Shown here piece by piece: positions 35,553 to 47,940 of a DNA stretch of 64,000 nucleotides; position 1 is the stretch's first letter, and each line of letters begins with the position of its first letter. Made by a program: the position numbers and the translations under genes. Source of the DNA: Panonychus citri (Eukaryota > Arthropoda > Arachnida > Trombidiformes > Tetranychidae). The notes beneath the pieces are model-generated. The model saw only the letters and a list, made by a program, of their open reading frames with translations. It made no database searches and was not told where the DNA came from. The DNA lies in NCBI RefSeq assembly GCF_014898815.1, contig NW_026515449.1, positions 17,020 to 81,019 on the forward strand, given 5' to 3'.

Positions 35553-35920
35553 ACTCTGATCCATTTATATAAGATTAAATTATTTTGATAAATATTTCTA
35601 TTGACTTGTATACATATCTGACACACAAGATTAAAACTTGAATCAAGAATCCGTTATTTTCGAAATTTTGATAAGACTTTTATCTTTATCTCATTTTTGA
35701 GCAAAAACACTTCAAAATCGTTCAATGCCATGAACTCAAACTCCAGTTTTGATTCATAGATGAAACGAAATGAAGCTGATTTGAATTCACTTTTGAAATA
35801 AAAAATAATTATTTTGAATCATTTTACTTCAAAAGCTTCAAAATTTTTGCTTCATTCATGATTCAAAATGGCTCCCCGGAAAATTTTGAATCGGCGCCGA
35901 TTCATCTCTGTTGATTGGGT

Positions 35921-36440
35921 TCTCCGACGTTAGAACTTTGTTTAATCCCTCTAATAATCTTTTTGTGTAAAATTTCAAGAGACAGTTTAATGTAATAAAA
36001 TTTCCGATTCATATAACTGTTGTAGTATTTTAAATTAATTGCGACGTGCAAAATTTACAACCATTGGAAACGGGATTAATAAAAACAGTTAAATGACAAG
36101 AAGAAGGGATTGGATTAAGGACAAGAGAAAAATATTTTCTTTGTTTCGGCCTAGAAAGCACTTGAAGTAACGAAGTGCGTTGGTTCACATAATACAAAGT
36201 GTAAGTCAGTTAAAGTACCGTAAATCCATCAGCTCAACCAGTGCCTGAAAATGGACAATAATTGGCTGGAGTTTCAGTATTTATTCATTTCTGTTTTCAT
36301 CCGTCGAAATTGTAAGTGTTAAAAAACAAAGGACTTTAACTTTCTAAAAACTTTCAATCTCCGTCATTCTCATGGGGCTTATTTCATTGTATCAATTTAT
36401 TTCATGTACTGGTGCTGGTTATAGCTATGGGGTTTGGTAT
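35921..36440 (+). pseudogene. Decayed silk-locus block (S9 relic)
   Basis: 35921-35990 matches the silk 3' flank of S1 (11090-11150). 36010-36150 matches 11825-11970. Then at 36170-36225 AGTGCGTTGGTTCACATAAT recalls the ALVHI end of the C-terminal domain. From 36300 the degenerate leader and signal region reappear (CTCATGGGGCTTATTTCATT, then ACTGGTGCTGGTTATAGC). No open frame. Confidence 0.55.
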
Positions 36441-38418
36441 CAATCCATTTATCAAGATTTCTCTCACTGATTTTGTGTGATACTTAAGATCAAGTTATGT
36501 AATCAGTAAATTGTTTGAGATTAAATTTCATGTCTATTCAATCTGATCCAAAATCGACATTATTGAGAAACTTTTCACAAAATTGTTTGGTAATATTGAT
36601 AAATCATTTTGTAAATTATTCTCAAGTAATTTGCACGATGTTCGTTGATTATCATAAAAAAGATTGTCATTGTTTCCTAACTCTTTTTGTTGTTATTAAT
36701 ACAATAAATAGCATAATTATTACAATAAGACCTCTGATCAAGAATTTGACAACCATCTTGAAAGCAATTGGCTGAAAATTGTGATCTAATTAATGGTTAG
36801 AATTGCCTTCCCATTGATGTGAAAACGTTTTGGATCTAAATCTACATCGGATAAATACTTTGGTCTTTTATTGCTTTTAAACGCTATGGGAACCGGACAG
36901 AGAACTGGGCACTTTTAAAGGTTAACATCCATCACCTAATAATTTGTCACAGCGAGAAAAGAAGAAAAGAGAGAAAATTGTCCAGCCACATACTGCTTGA
37001 CCATTACACTATCACCAAATGAAGTCGCCTAAGGGTAAAAATACCATAGAAGAAAATTTCTAAAATTGTTGACAATCAACTTGAAGATGCAAAAGAAACT
37101 GCTGATAAAAAGTGAAGCTCTGGTCATCGTCATGATTAGAATGACCAACATAGAAACGTGTGCATCCTATTTGTAGCAAAAGGATAAACAAATCAAGAGG
37201 AAGAGAATCCAAATAGGGACACATAAAGGACATTCAGATAAGCGGCAAGAAGGAAAAAAGAAAGAGAAATAGACAGAGAGGTTGGAAAAAGCAACGGATG
37301 ACAAAGATGAGAAATTGACAATACAAGAAGATGAAAAAAAGTTTATCCAAAAGGCAAAAATTGATAATCTCAGAAAAGCAAAAATGATTTGTAGTAATAC
37401 TCACCCATCGCTCTATGGTTTTCCGGCTTAACCAGAAAGATTAATAATATAAATGATCAACAATCAACTGAACAAATTCGAGATTACCGATCTCTCTCTT
37501 TTACATAAAGGTAAGGCCAAAGAAAAGGGATGATGACAAATATACCTGAAGGAGAGAGAGAGAGAGAGAGAGAGAGAAGATAAATGATGATAACAATGAT
37601 TAAGCAAAGAGAAGGAAAAGTTTCCATTCTAAGTAAACATTTACCTGCGCAAGAAACGTTAACATTGAAAAAGTTAGAAAATTTTGTCAATAATTGTGAT
37701 AATAATGAGAAACGATGATGATTTTAATCTTCATCTTTGGAAGATGAAGAGAAAGAGAGAAGAGAAAACGAGAGAGAAGAAGAGAGAGAGAGAGACGAGG
37801 AGGGAGATGATGATTTTCTTAAAGAGTCTCGAGTCCACATCGCGTTAACTTTTCTCTATGATAATTTTTTGCTTCTTCATTTCGAGGTTAACATTGATCT
37901 TGCCACTTAATTATTTTAAATGTTCGGTTAATTGTTGCTCTTCACTTTTAATTGTTACGAATTTGTGTTAATCAATTGATTATGGATCGTAGTCAATTCT
38001 GTGAATCGTTATAAGATCATCATCAATCTTCATTATGATGAAATATGATTAATATCTTTTTCCCCTTTTCTTCTGTAAATTGTTATTTCTTCTCTAATTT
38101 TCTCTTCTCAGATAACAATTAACACCATAATTAAATCTTTAATAACTTACAGTTTTAATCATCTCAGATATTCAAGGTAAATTGTTCCAATTGGAAAATA
38201 AAACCAAACAATTAACCAACTTTATGACTGATAAACTTTTAACTTTTCATTGCGACAACAACAATTCATCGGGATCATCGTATTCACTAATTCAGGACTA
38301 ATTGTGTTTCTTTGTGATTTACTAATTGTGTTGCTCTTTTTTGGTGACAATTATAACCAGTGATTGTTATTTAGCCTATGAAACGGACAATCGATACATA
38401 CAATACATAGAAAATAAA
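36441..38418. other. Intergenic region upstream of the large CD36 gene
   Basis: AT-rich, with purine-rich tracts: (GA)n at about 37552-37577 and GAGAGA-rich sequence to 37800. I find no supported gene; frames at 36515-36775 and 37484-37690 look like chance. The last few hundred bases should hold the promoter and 5' UTR of the CD36 gene. Confidence 0.5.
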
Positions 38419-41400
38419 ATGGCCTCTGAGACCGAAGAAAAAGACATTGAGAATAAGGTGGATTCTAAAAAGTCGGGTCGTCCTTTGAGGGTCAAGTTCA
38501 TTCGTTATGGGGCGATCGCTGGGATTCTCGGAACTCTATTCGCTGCCCTTCAACCCTGGACCATAGAAAAAGTCATTAGTTCACAAATTAAAATCGACCC
38601 TTCGTTACCTGGTTATATGTTCTGGGAACGGGTTCCATTGCCGATCATCACTAAATTCAATTTATTTAACATTGAAAATCCTGATCAATTCTTGAAAGGA
38701 GGTAAATTAAAAGTTCGCGAGGTTGGACCTTTCGTATTATCGTAAGTAATTTAATTCACGACAATCGGATTAACATTTACATTGTTGGATTAACAATGTT
38801 CACTAATATCGTGCTATTAACTTTCAATAGTTTGATTGTCATCACTTTTTATTATAATCCTCACAATTGTTAATTGACATTCAGATTATCTTGTTGATAA
38901 CTTAATTTCTCGCGATTGTTTGATTGTTTATCTAGTTTACAATCAATTTTACTTATCAACTTTGTTGATTGTATTACTTTATATTTCCAATTATTACAAT
39001 TTGAAATTGATCTCTAATCAATTATCACTTCCAATATTTACTCTCAATTAATTAATGTGTTGATAATTAACAATTGACTAGCAAATTAAATACACTACAC
39101 ATTTATATTGCTAATTGAGTTGATTAAACTACTAGCAAATTGTCAACAATAAATATTTAGAATGAAAGTGTAAAAATGATAATTAACTTTTTCCATTAGT
39201 AAAATTACCTCAACAATTAAGAAATATTATCCACAAACTGGACAATCAACTAGACTTGAATTTAACTAACAATTAAAGCTATTACATCACATTAAAATTA
39301 GTTTGATTGTGAAAAATTTAACCAACAAATTCAAAAGATAATCAATTGATTATTATTTTGCAAGAGTGAAATCATTTCCATCATCATAATCAATTCATAA
39401 TTGAATAACAATCAATAAGCATTTCCAATGAAAATCAAATAAATGATTGTTAATCAATTACTATGAATATTTGATTATCTTTATTCAATGTCAATACAAT
39501 GTAATATTTCAAGAGCCAATTAGCAAATCGTTTGAGAAATTAAATTCACAAAGACAAATAATCATTGTGATTTTGAGTCACGATTAACAATCGACCATTT
39601 GGTTGATGGTTCGGTCAAGTGTTGATAAGTAATCAAATTAATTTTCTAAATTGTTTGGTTAATCATTAGACAAGAAAGATGGAAAGAGGTAATTGAATTC
39701 ACCGATAAAACCGTCAAGTACTACGAATGGCGTAATTACACAATTCTTTACGAACAATCAAACGGGTCTTGGGATCAAGAGATCACAGTTCTTAATCCTT
39801 TGGTCGCTTCGGTTGGTGCGATTATCGGAGATAAATTGGAACAGTTAATTCCCGTTCCGTTGGCTGTCAGTCCTTTCGTCTATTCAACTGTTTCCGCTCT
39901 TCTACTTGTCCATAGTCAGAACTTTTTCCTCAAGACTACACCTCGAAATCTAATTATTGGCCAGCGAGTTAATCTACTGGACACTGTGACGACTCTAATT
40001 AAGCCTCTTGAATTGTTGGGTGTCAAGGCTTCTGATTTAATTCCAACGGAGGATTTACCCAATAATACATTTGGACTAATTAACGGTAAAAATTTCACTC
40101 GAATGGGACCTTGGGAGGTTTACACAGGTATCGATGTACCAAAGGAAATGTATGCAGCCGCAGTTGGATTTAAAAACGAAAGGTAATTAACAGCTAATTA
40201 ACTTAATTATTGTTCTTTATTAATAGCTTACCTCTTTTTTTTTAATTTACTAGAAGAAAAATTAATCAATTATGATCATTTGATGACCTTAATCAGTTTA
40301 CAAGTAAATTAACTAAATTAACTTGAAAGTTTTCATCTGATGAAAGTTAATAATCAACTCGATCATAATCATTATCCAACTACGATTCCCTTTTTTTCTT
40401 GATTATTTCAATGTCAATCAGTGATCGATGAAATCGTGTCTTATATTTACACCAATGAATTTATCATGAAGATGATAATCATCATGATATAACATTAACC
40501 TCCTTTATCATCATCTCTCTCTCTCTCTCTCTCTCTCATTTGCTTAACCTTGTTGTTCAGTTTTAAGATGATCATGATCATGATGAGTTTCTGAGTACGA
40601 AACTGAATTAAGTTTAATTTCAAGGTCGAATTGGAAATGATAGAAACTATTATTCATTATTATTATTCATATTATTGACTATTATCTACAGGGAGTTAAG
40701 TTTAAATTGAGTGAACTCAGTTCTGTCTTTTTTTATTGTTTAATCTTTTTCATGATAAGTCAAATTAGATTGGAAATCGATGAGAAACTCAGTTAATCAT
40801 CAATTTAAGGTAAACACAATTAACTCTTGACATAATTAAATTAAAATATCAGATGCACAGTTGACGTTAATTAGGTAGAAATCTCTCAAAAATTAATTAT
40901 TTATATTCTAGCCGAAAGTTGATACAATTAATACTCAATTAGCGATTCAAATTAATCCGATTCTCTTATGAATTTTTCAGGAAGAAAATTTTTAGGAATC
41001 TTCAATCTGATAATAGTGTGCTTCCAATTAGCAGACACTAATCATAATCAATTGCTACCTTTAATTGTAGGTTAATGAAACGATGGGCTGGACCTGAATG
41101 TAATACCCCCAAGGGGACTGACGGAATTCAATTTCAACCCTTAATTAACAGGACAACTAAATTAACTGTTTTCGCCGGTGATATTTACAGGTGAGTTTGT
41201 TAAATTAATCAATAGCTTTTAATTGTTCAATCAACTTTCATTAAACTTTAGATCGGTTGATTTGACTTATGCTGAAGATGCTGATTACTTCGGGATTCCC
41301 GTTTATAAGTACGTTATTGGACCTGAAGTATTTGATCCGCCGAGTGTTAATCCCGACAATGCTTGTTATTGTGTCCACACTGGTAAAAAGAAATCACGAT

Positions 41401-44400
41401 GTGAACACACTGGTATCCTCGATTGTACCGGTGGGTTTTCTGGGTCACCTTTTATCGTTACCAGGCCACATTTTCTTGACGCAGAACCAGAAATCCAGCG
41501 ACAAGTTGAAGGTTTGTCGCCAGACCGAGAGAAACATGAATTTTACCTTCTCATTAAGCCTGATCTTGGGGTACCTCTTTCGGCTAAAGGTCGATTACAG
41601 TTTAACCTTCGGGTTGAACGGGTTCCATTTCTTCGGGGTTTTAGTAATATTCGTGATACAATTGTTCCCCTGGGGTGGATTGAAGAAGGAGGTGATCTAG
41701 ACGGTGCTTTGTATTATCTACTCAAGGGAGGTCTTATTGTCGCTCCAATGGTCACCACAGCGGGTTTCTATTCCGCTGCTATCGGTGGTTGGGCGGCTTT
41801 TATGGGCGGTCTTATTTACCTTGTTGCTCGTAAGGTAAGAAAGGTCAAATCACCTTCACTCGCTCCCATGTCCATAGTCCGTTTAGCCTTGTACATCAAC
41901 CATCGATGTTGACACTTATTCACTCACATCCAACAAAGAAAACCACTTGATTTGAGTTGTTCTTGTAAATTGTTTTCCCTCCTTTTTAACTGCACAATAA
42001 CAATCACCGCAATTATCACCATCATCATGATCATATTTCTCAAGATGATTAACTATTGTTTGTATTGATTGTTTACACTTTTCACGCTAAATTGTTGCAC
42101 TGAAAAACACTCTCACTTAACATTTTGGATTCCAAGGTTATCGAAGTGATTAACAATCTATTTCGTAAATTGTTGATTCTTATTTTGTCAAATTATCAGT
42201 TGATTGTCACTTGAAAACGTACACAAGGCGTTTCTATTTTTATACTTAAATTAACAATTTAAATCATTGTGATTATGATACAAGACATAAAGACAATCAA
42301 ACACTTCGAGAAAGTTTATTTTTGATTACATTTTTAATCATGAAAAGTAAATAGTTTTTCATGTGATAATCAACTTGTGACGACAATTAAATCAACCTTG
42401 TAAAGATTATGTTGATTTAATGAATCACAATTAAGCTTCCTGATTTGGTGTCAATTGATATACAAAATAGTAAATTTTATCACATTGTTTAACAATTGAA
42501 AATTTAACTTTTTACATTTTTTTAATTGTAATTAACTGCATCTTGAACCTTATTTTATTTATAAAATCAACAATTTGTATTGATCCCTTGGCACAATTGA
42601 ATGACAAAATTTTGATAATAATTTATAACTTTTTAATTGCTTGGTAATTAAAATGATTCACATTTGCACAAATTTCACCCAAAAATATACAATTAAATTC
42701 ATTGATAACATAATACTCATATAATCTATCCAAACCATTGATATTAATAGTATGTAATCGGTTGATTGGAAAATTAATCAGCTAATTGTAATAATTATAC
42801 AATTTGATTACAGTCTGGTAAAGGTAAAGTTGGAAATGCTGATAAATTGTTTGCACCTCGAATGTCGCCAACAAAAGAGGAATTAATCAAAGATTCTGGT
42901 AAAGTTGATCAAACGAAAATGTCTCTTAATCAACAACAATCAACTATGAATGGAGTTTTAGTTCCTCTTGATTATAATCAATCGTCCGGAATGTTAAACA
43001 ATACGTTGACATTGGTCAATGGGTCAGGTTATATTCCGTCAAGAGGAACAGGTCCAATTTCAATCATACCAGTAAACTCTCAAGAAATGTACACACCATC
43101 ACCGGTAATTCAATTTTATCGACTTCCACCTCAAATGAATCAAAGTGGACAATTCGATCAGCTTTTATTGACCATACCCAATGGGAATATTGATACAGGA
43201 GGAGGAGGAGGAGGTGGTGGTGGAACAGTGCCCAAAATAATGTGGACTGAGAGACAATCTAAGTCTGTAAAAGAAAGGACCGTAAAAGGCCGGGAAAAAA
43301 TGACTCGAGGCCGAAGTTTACCTCCTCGAGAAAAGGCCAGTCAACGATCGAAGAGAATTCAAGTGACCTCAAAGGAGACACAGGATAGGTTTGTCCAGGT
43401 AGATCGTGATATTAACGGCTTTCGGTATGCGGAAAAAGATGATATCATAAAGAGCTACTCGGCTTCTCAGAAAAATAATTTACTCGATAATGAGATAGTT
43501 TCTGATAGTTTAGATCAATTGAAAAATGATGATACCGATATAACTCTGATAGAAAATACGTATGCAAATATTCATGAAGATGAGAAAATTAGTGAAGAAT
43601 CAGAGGAAAATAACTTGAATAGAGAAAAAAAGCAAATTGATTCAAACGAGGTGAAAATAATTGTAGAAAACAATCAGTTAGAAATTGAAGAAAAAAGTCC
43701 ATTAAAACAGTTAGAAGGTGTAAAAGATGATGGAGATGTTTACGATCCAGTTTCTAATGAAAAAGGCCTTGAGGCCAATGGAAAAGTTGAAAATCTTTAT
43801 GATAACAGATCGCAATCGCCGAAAACGGAGCCAATCTTACAAAATGTATCAGCCAATCTTTTTGCCTCTTCTTCTCACATTTCTCGGTCCCTAATCGACA
43901 TGGTAATCGTTGGGAATCAAACATCGGATGTGGAAAACAATCAATCCCCTGATAATGATACTGATAATTATTACGAAAATGTTGATGGTGATGATGTTTA
44001 CCAACAGGACAACAAACGACCTTCACTAGGAGATGCTATTGCTCGTAGTGTTTCGGCCACTTTACCTGGAACATTTACTGTGGGTTCTAAGAAGAATAGC
44101 GAAAATCGATCAACTTACTCGGCAGTTTCACGATATCAATCAATTGACCCTCGTGAATCTGAAGATGATGAAGATGAAGTGACCCTTTTCGAAAGGAACT
44201 CAACAACAGAATCAGAAGCAGCAACACCTCAAAGCGGTAAGATTATGGTTCACATTCACCTTAATTCAATAATCTAAATATAAATAATTGTCTCAGATTT
44301 TCAGGGTGATTTCAAAAATTTGATTCTCTTTGATCACCAATCGCTTTGGAACTGTTAATTTGACTCACATTTATTGATTTGTTTCTTTTCCTCCAACAGG

Positions 44401-44563
44401 TTATGATACTACTGAGGAGAAACAAGAAGTAAAATCTTATTCAGCAAAGAGAGTTAACAACTTACCGGAAGTCGAGACACCAGAACGACTGGGAAGTCCA
44501 TCATTTTCGATGACTTTTCAATTGGATCACAAGCTTCTCGAACCTCTTCAGTTAAGAGTTTAA
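38419..44563 (+). CDS. CD36/SCARB-family protein with ~525-residue cytoplasmic tail, 6 exons, 1044 aa
   Basis: Exons 38419-38741, 39670-40182, 41071-41190, 41252-41843, 42814-44236 and 44400-44563. The first four encode a complete CD36-fold protein (516 residues). It has basic N-tail MASETEEKDIENK, TM1 FIRYGAIAGILGTLFAALQ, FFLKTTPRNL, CYCVHTGKKKSRC, PHFLDAEPE, GLSPDREKHEFYLLIKPD and TM2 near 470-508. Exon sizes match copy 2 exactly for exons 2-4. The tail is unlike normal CD36 proteins (a few to tens of residues): a Gly9 run near residue 640, then Asp/Glu/Asn/Ser-rich sequence. The last exon reads TPERLGSPSFS then shifts frame relative to two duplicate exons (44808-44953 and 53197-53429) that have one more C, so this copy ends early at 44563. 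Introns 1 and 4 are near 1 kb. Confidence 0.9.
40514..40537. repeat. (TC)n microsatellite in intron 2 of the CD36 gene
   Basis: Pure TC dinucleotide tract of about 24 bp. Similar tracts lie at 9548-9582 (TC) and 37552-37577 (GA). Confidence 0.9.
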
Positions 44564-44807
44564 TTCAACCTCGAAACAACAATAGACCAAGACGAGAACC
44601 AGAAGAGCCCAGAACAAAATCATCATGTCTTATATCTTAACTCAAAGACGATTTGAACTAAAAAAATGTAGAAAAGAAAATATTAATCTCTTATTAATTG
44701 ATTAAATTGAGAATCAAATAAATTAAATGAGGATGGTTTTTTGATTAAATTTAATATACTGATCATTGAATTGAGATCTGCTGATTGAGGATCTCAAAAG
44801 CTAGGAA

Positions 44808-44953
44808 GACTAGGAAGTCCATCATTTTCCGATGACTTTTCAATTGGATCACAAGCTTCTCGAACCTCTTTAGTTAAGAGTTTAATTCAACCTCGAAGCA
44901 ACAATAGATCAAGACGAGAACCAGAAAAGTCCAGAACAAAATCAGCGCGATAA
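44808..44953 (+). pseudogene. Orphan fragment of the CD36 last exon
   Basis: Repeats GACTAGGAAGTCCATCATTT through the Arg/Glu-rich end of the parent's final exon, without the upstream part. It carries TTTTCCGATGAC where the parent has TTTTCGATGAC. Confidence 0.8.
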
Positions 44954-45099
44954 TCAAACGCTAGGTCACTATAAGGTATCGAATTTGGCACTTTGGCCTC
45001 GAATATCTTCCGTCTGGCTGATCAGAAATAAAATCAGACGATATTTTTGAGATGACGATGCAAAACTCTATGACCAATAAAAGTTGGGTCTAATTTTCT

Positions 45100-45767
45100 A
45101 GTTGCTGAGAAAATCGAGAAATTGAGAAAGTAAACTGAATAATTTAACCAATAACTCAAACAGAACTTAATCTAGATTTAATCTAAAACCAGACTTACTG
45201 CAACGTGTGACATCTTCATATTTTTAACAAACTTTCTGTCGAAAGTTCTTCTAATACAGTATTGAAAACGAATTCTAACTTGTTAAAAAAGGTTTTTGTT
45301 TTTTGGGGAAAATGAAATACATTTGAAAGAAGATTATTTTAATCACTCCCCAATGAATTAGTTTTTTTCTTTCTTTTGAAACATTAATTCTTTCCTAAAA
45401 GTATATGAATTCATTCTGATTTAACTGTAATTTCTAATAAAGCAAAAATAGTTGAAACATGATTTATTAAAGTTTGAATTGCTTGAAAGTTTTTTAATGA
45501 GCCCATAGAGGTGAAAAGACCAATACAAGAATATTCATTTTGAAGTATTGTGATCATCAGATTCTGATGTTGGAAACCCTTGAACCAAGATGAAAGATTA
45601 AATATTAAAGATAAAATAAGCCTCATGAGAGTTATCAAGAACGAGAAATAATCGAAATTTATTGGTTGATCTAAGTTCTTGAGCATCAGAAACATAACCA
45701 CAACCAGCACCGGCAGAAGCATAATCAAAGCCATAGCCCATGAGGAAGAAGGAAAGAAAGAAATTTA
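45100..45767 (-). repeat. Inverted copy of silk 3'-flank sequence
   Basis: Read on the minus strand this matches 48720-49020 and 55650-55945 (GATGATCACAATACTTCAAA; CTTTCGACAGAAAGTTTGTT; TTGCAGTAAGCCTAG-like). It follows the inverted silk relic S8. Confidence 0.75.
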
Positions 45768-46211
45768 TTAGTGGATCAAAGTCATTGCACCAGTATTAGA
45801 AGCCGGAACCTGGGAAGAAAGGTTGCTGATGCCGTTGGGAAGAGCACTTAAATTGGGCGTAACATTTTGTACAAGATTTGATACTTCTGAAGAAACCATT
45901 GAACTTACATTCAATGACGCAAGGTTTGTGACTGAGCTAGAAAAATCACGTAGATCAGCCGACCCAGCACCACCAGGACCAGCACCAGAACCGAAGTCAG
46001 AATTGTAAGGATAATCATAATCATAATCCTGACCAGCACCAGCACCAGCACCACCAGCACCAGAACCAGCACCCGATCCGCTAACCCAGCCTGGGCCAGA
46101 ACCATAACCGAAACCAGCACCAGTACCCGGTCCGCTACCCCAGCCTGGGCCAGCACCAGAATTAGCACCAGAACCAGCACCCGGTCCGCTACCCCAGCCT
46201 GGGCCAGTCCT
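45768..46211 (-). pseudogene. Inverted, 5'-truncated silk gene S8 with Trp-containing repeat
   Basis: On the minus strand a frame runs from 46211 to a stop at 45768. It starts with repeats of PGWGSGPGAG, then DYDYDYPYNSDFG, then a partial C-terminal domain (SSSVTNLASLNVSSMVSSEV, LVQNVTPNLSALPNGISNLS, QVPASNTGA) that ends abruptly in MTLIH. There is no signal peptide: the repeat is joined directly to a CD36-tail fragment (minus strand, 46212-46340), with a stop at 46214-46212. The Trp-rich repeat differs from all other silk genes here. Confidence 0.78.
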
Positions 46212-46720
46212 TTAACAGGCATTGTCCATTAACATTCAATCGTAGTGGAAATTGATGGAGTTTAATAATTGATAATTTATCATAATCCACAGGAACCAAA
46301 ACTCTACATTAGTAAACTTGATTCAGAGATATTTCCAATGGAAGAGGAATTAATTAAAGTATAAGTATTGAAATTTCGATAGATTAATCAAAGCTTTATT
46401 ACAATGTTTAACTCAAGGTAAATCTAACAGTTGTTCTGTTTGACCATAAAAACGGCAGAAAAGATCATTCTTGAATTCGATCTCTTAAAATTTAATCAAA
46501 AAAGTGATGTAATGTTTATCACACGTTTTCCTTGTTTAGATAAGTGAGCATCAACTGAATTGGATGATGAATGGTTAGGTGATTAGCTGAATATACTGAT
46601 GATCTTTAAAGTTTTTTTCATTCTAAATGTTTGCAGATTGATCATTAGAAAATTAGACTTTTGTTAATTATAAAATTAGAGCCGACTTTTATTAAATTGT
46701 TCAAATTCACCTTAATTCAA
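46212..46720 (-). repeat. Inverted copy of the CD36-tail/spacer block found at 49355-49810
   Basis: Reverse complement of 49355-49810 with few differences (for example GACCATAAAAACGGCAGAAA here, and its complement near 49615). It includes a CD36 last-exon-like tail fragment at about 46230-46345. Confidence 0.82.
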
Positions 46721-46885
46721 TAATCTAAAATATAGTTGATAAATAGTCGTAAATGTCTCAGATTTTCAGGATGATTTCTTAAATTTGATTCTCTTTGATT
46801 ACCAATCGCTTTGGAACTGTCAATTTTTCTCACATTTATTAATTTGTTTCTTTTCTTACAACAGGTTATGATACTACTGATTTCA
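46704..46885 (+). pseudogene. CD36 intron 5/exon 6 fragment
   Basis: Matches 44255-44425 of the large CD36 gene, including the acceptor and first codons (ACAACAGGTTATGATACTAC), then diverges. Upstream neighbour of silk gene S4. Confidence 0.75.
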
Positions 46886-47940
46886 AAGTACATCGCATTA
46901 ATGAATTTGATCTAGTAAAATTTACTCAAAAGAGTGAGCACACATTGTCCGTGTCAAGATGATTGAGCATCAAATAAATTGAATGACGATGATTATGTGA
47001 TTAGCTGAATATACTGATGATCTTTGATTATTAGGTAAAAATTAAAGTTTTTTCTTCTTTTGATTCTTAATGTTTGCAGATTGATCATCAGCAAATTAGA
47101 CTTTTGTTATCAATAATTAAGATAAATTACACTGTAAGAATAACTTTTATCCAGCTTTTATTAAATTATCTCCATATGACAAAAAAAATTTCTGGTCCAA
47201 TTTTTCGTTACTTATTACCAGAGAATCGCTTTGATTGTGTTTGTTTTTTAAAATAAATATTTAAAGTCAATTGTTTCGTTTTCATTTGTTCAGTGAATTC
47301 AATTTAAATTGTGACAAACAAGCAAAAGTAACTTTGAAGACAGAAATTTTGTGAAAACGTTTATCGAAAGGTTAATCACCTTTGATTAAATCGAGTAAAA
47401 GATGGAAATACAGTGTATGTGCTCATTAAAATTGTAATCGAAACTATATCATCATAATAACTGATATTTATGATTGAATTTAATATACTGATGATCGAGT
47501 AATTGAGATCAACTGTTTGAGGATCTCAAAAGATGAATTTATTTCTTTGTTATCGGGCACAATAGTCTTGATATCACCTCACTAAAAATTAAGATTACAG
47601 GGGAAGAAATTAAAAGAGATATGAAATTCAGTCCTTAGGACTAATGTTCAATCCATCACGAAAATGAGATGATAAAATCGAGCAATAAGAGACATTTTTT
47701 AATTGTGATTACTTTTATCCCTTGCATTTCAAACTATATCAAACAAATTTAGCAAATTATCTCCTTAGGCATGTTTGATTTAATATTCTCATCTAGTTGA
47801 TGTTTGAATCACTTTGATAATAGTAAGTTTGTTAAAATGTAGATGCAATCATTAATTACTGTGTTCTAATTTACCTTATATTTTTTGATTATTTAATCTT
47901 TAAATAAGTCAGAAAGATAAACTAGTATATGTTTGAGTTT
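46886..47940. other. Spacer upstream of S4, duplicated before S7
   Basis: 47455-47830 is a near copy of 53545-53905 (GCACAATAGTCTTGATATCA; AATTCAGTCCTTAGGACTAA). No gene; the frame at 47074-47256 lacks support. Confidence 0.65.

Larger units (their letters stand above)
26396..35920. mobile_element. 9.5-kb DNA transposon (CACTA/tnp2-like) inserted in the S3 3' flank
   Basis: The ends are an imperfect 16-bp inverted repeat, CCCAATCAACAGAAAT at 26396 and ATCTCTGTTGATTGGG at 35905-35920. The next few hundred bases on both sides hold many GAATCATTTTG/GATTCAAAAT words, like the subterminal repeats of CACTA elements. Inside are a tnp2-type transposase (-), a small acidic ORF (-) and two related BEN-like genes (+). 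Silk 3'-flank sequence resumes at 35921 (TCTCCGACGTTAGAACTTTG, compare 11095). The target duplication is not clear because the native flank also has TTTCCCAAT. Confidence 0.75.

Noticed and set aside
36960..37060. Possible tRNA on the minus strand (ATAGTGTAATGGTCAAGCA)
   Set aside because: The D-arm-like word is suggestive, but I could not fold an acceptor stem or find a T-loop; probably a chance match or a decayed relic.
37040..37400. Lys/Glu-rich purine tract as a coding exon
   Set aside because: Stops in all frames and no splice-bounded frame; looks like decayed or simple purine-rich DNA.
45911..46222. 103-codon minus ORF MPVKGLAQAG... with VLVLVL
   Set aside because: A shifted frame of the S8 silk repeat; the frame reading PGWGSGPG continues into the C-terminal domain and is the real one.
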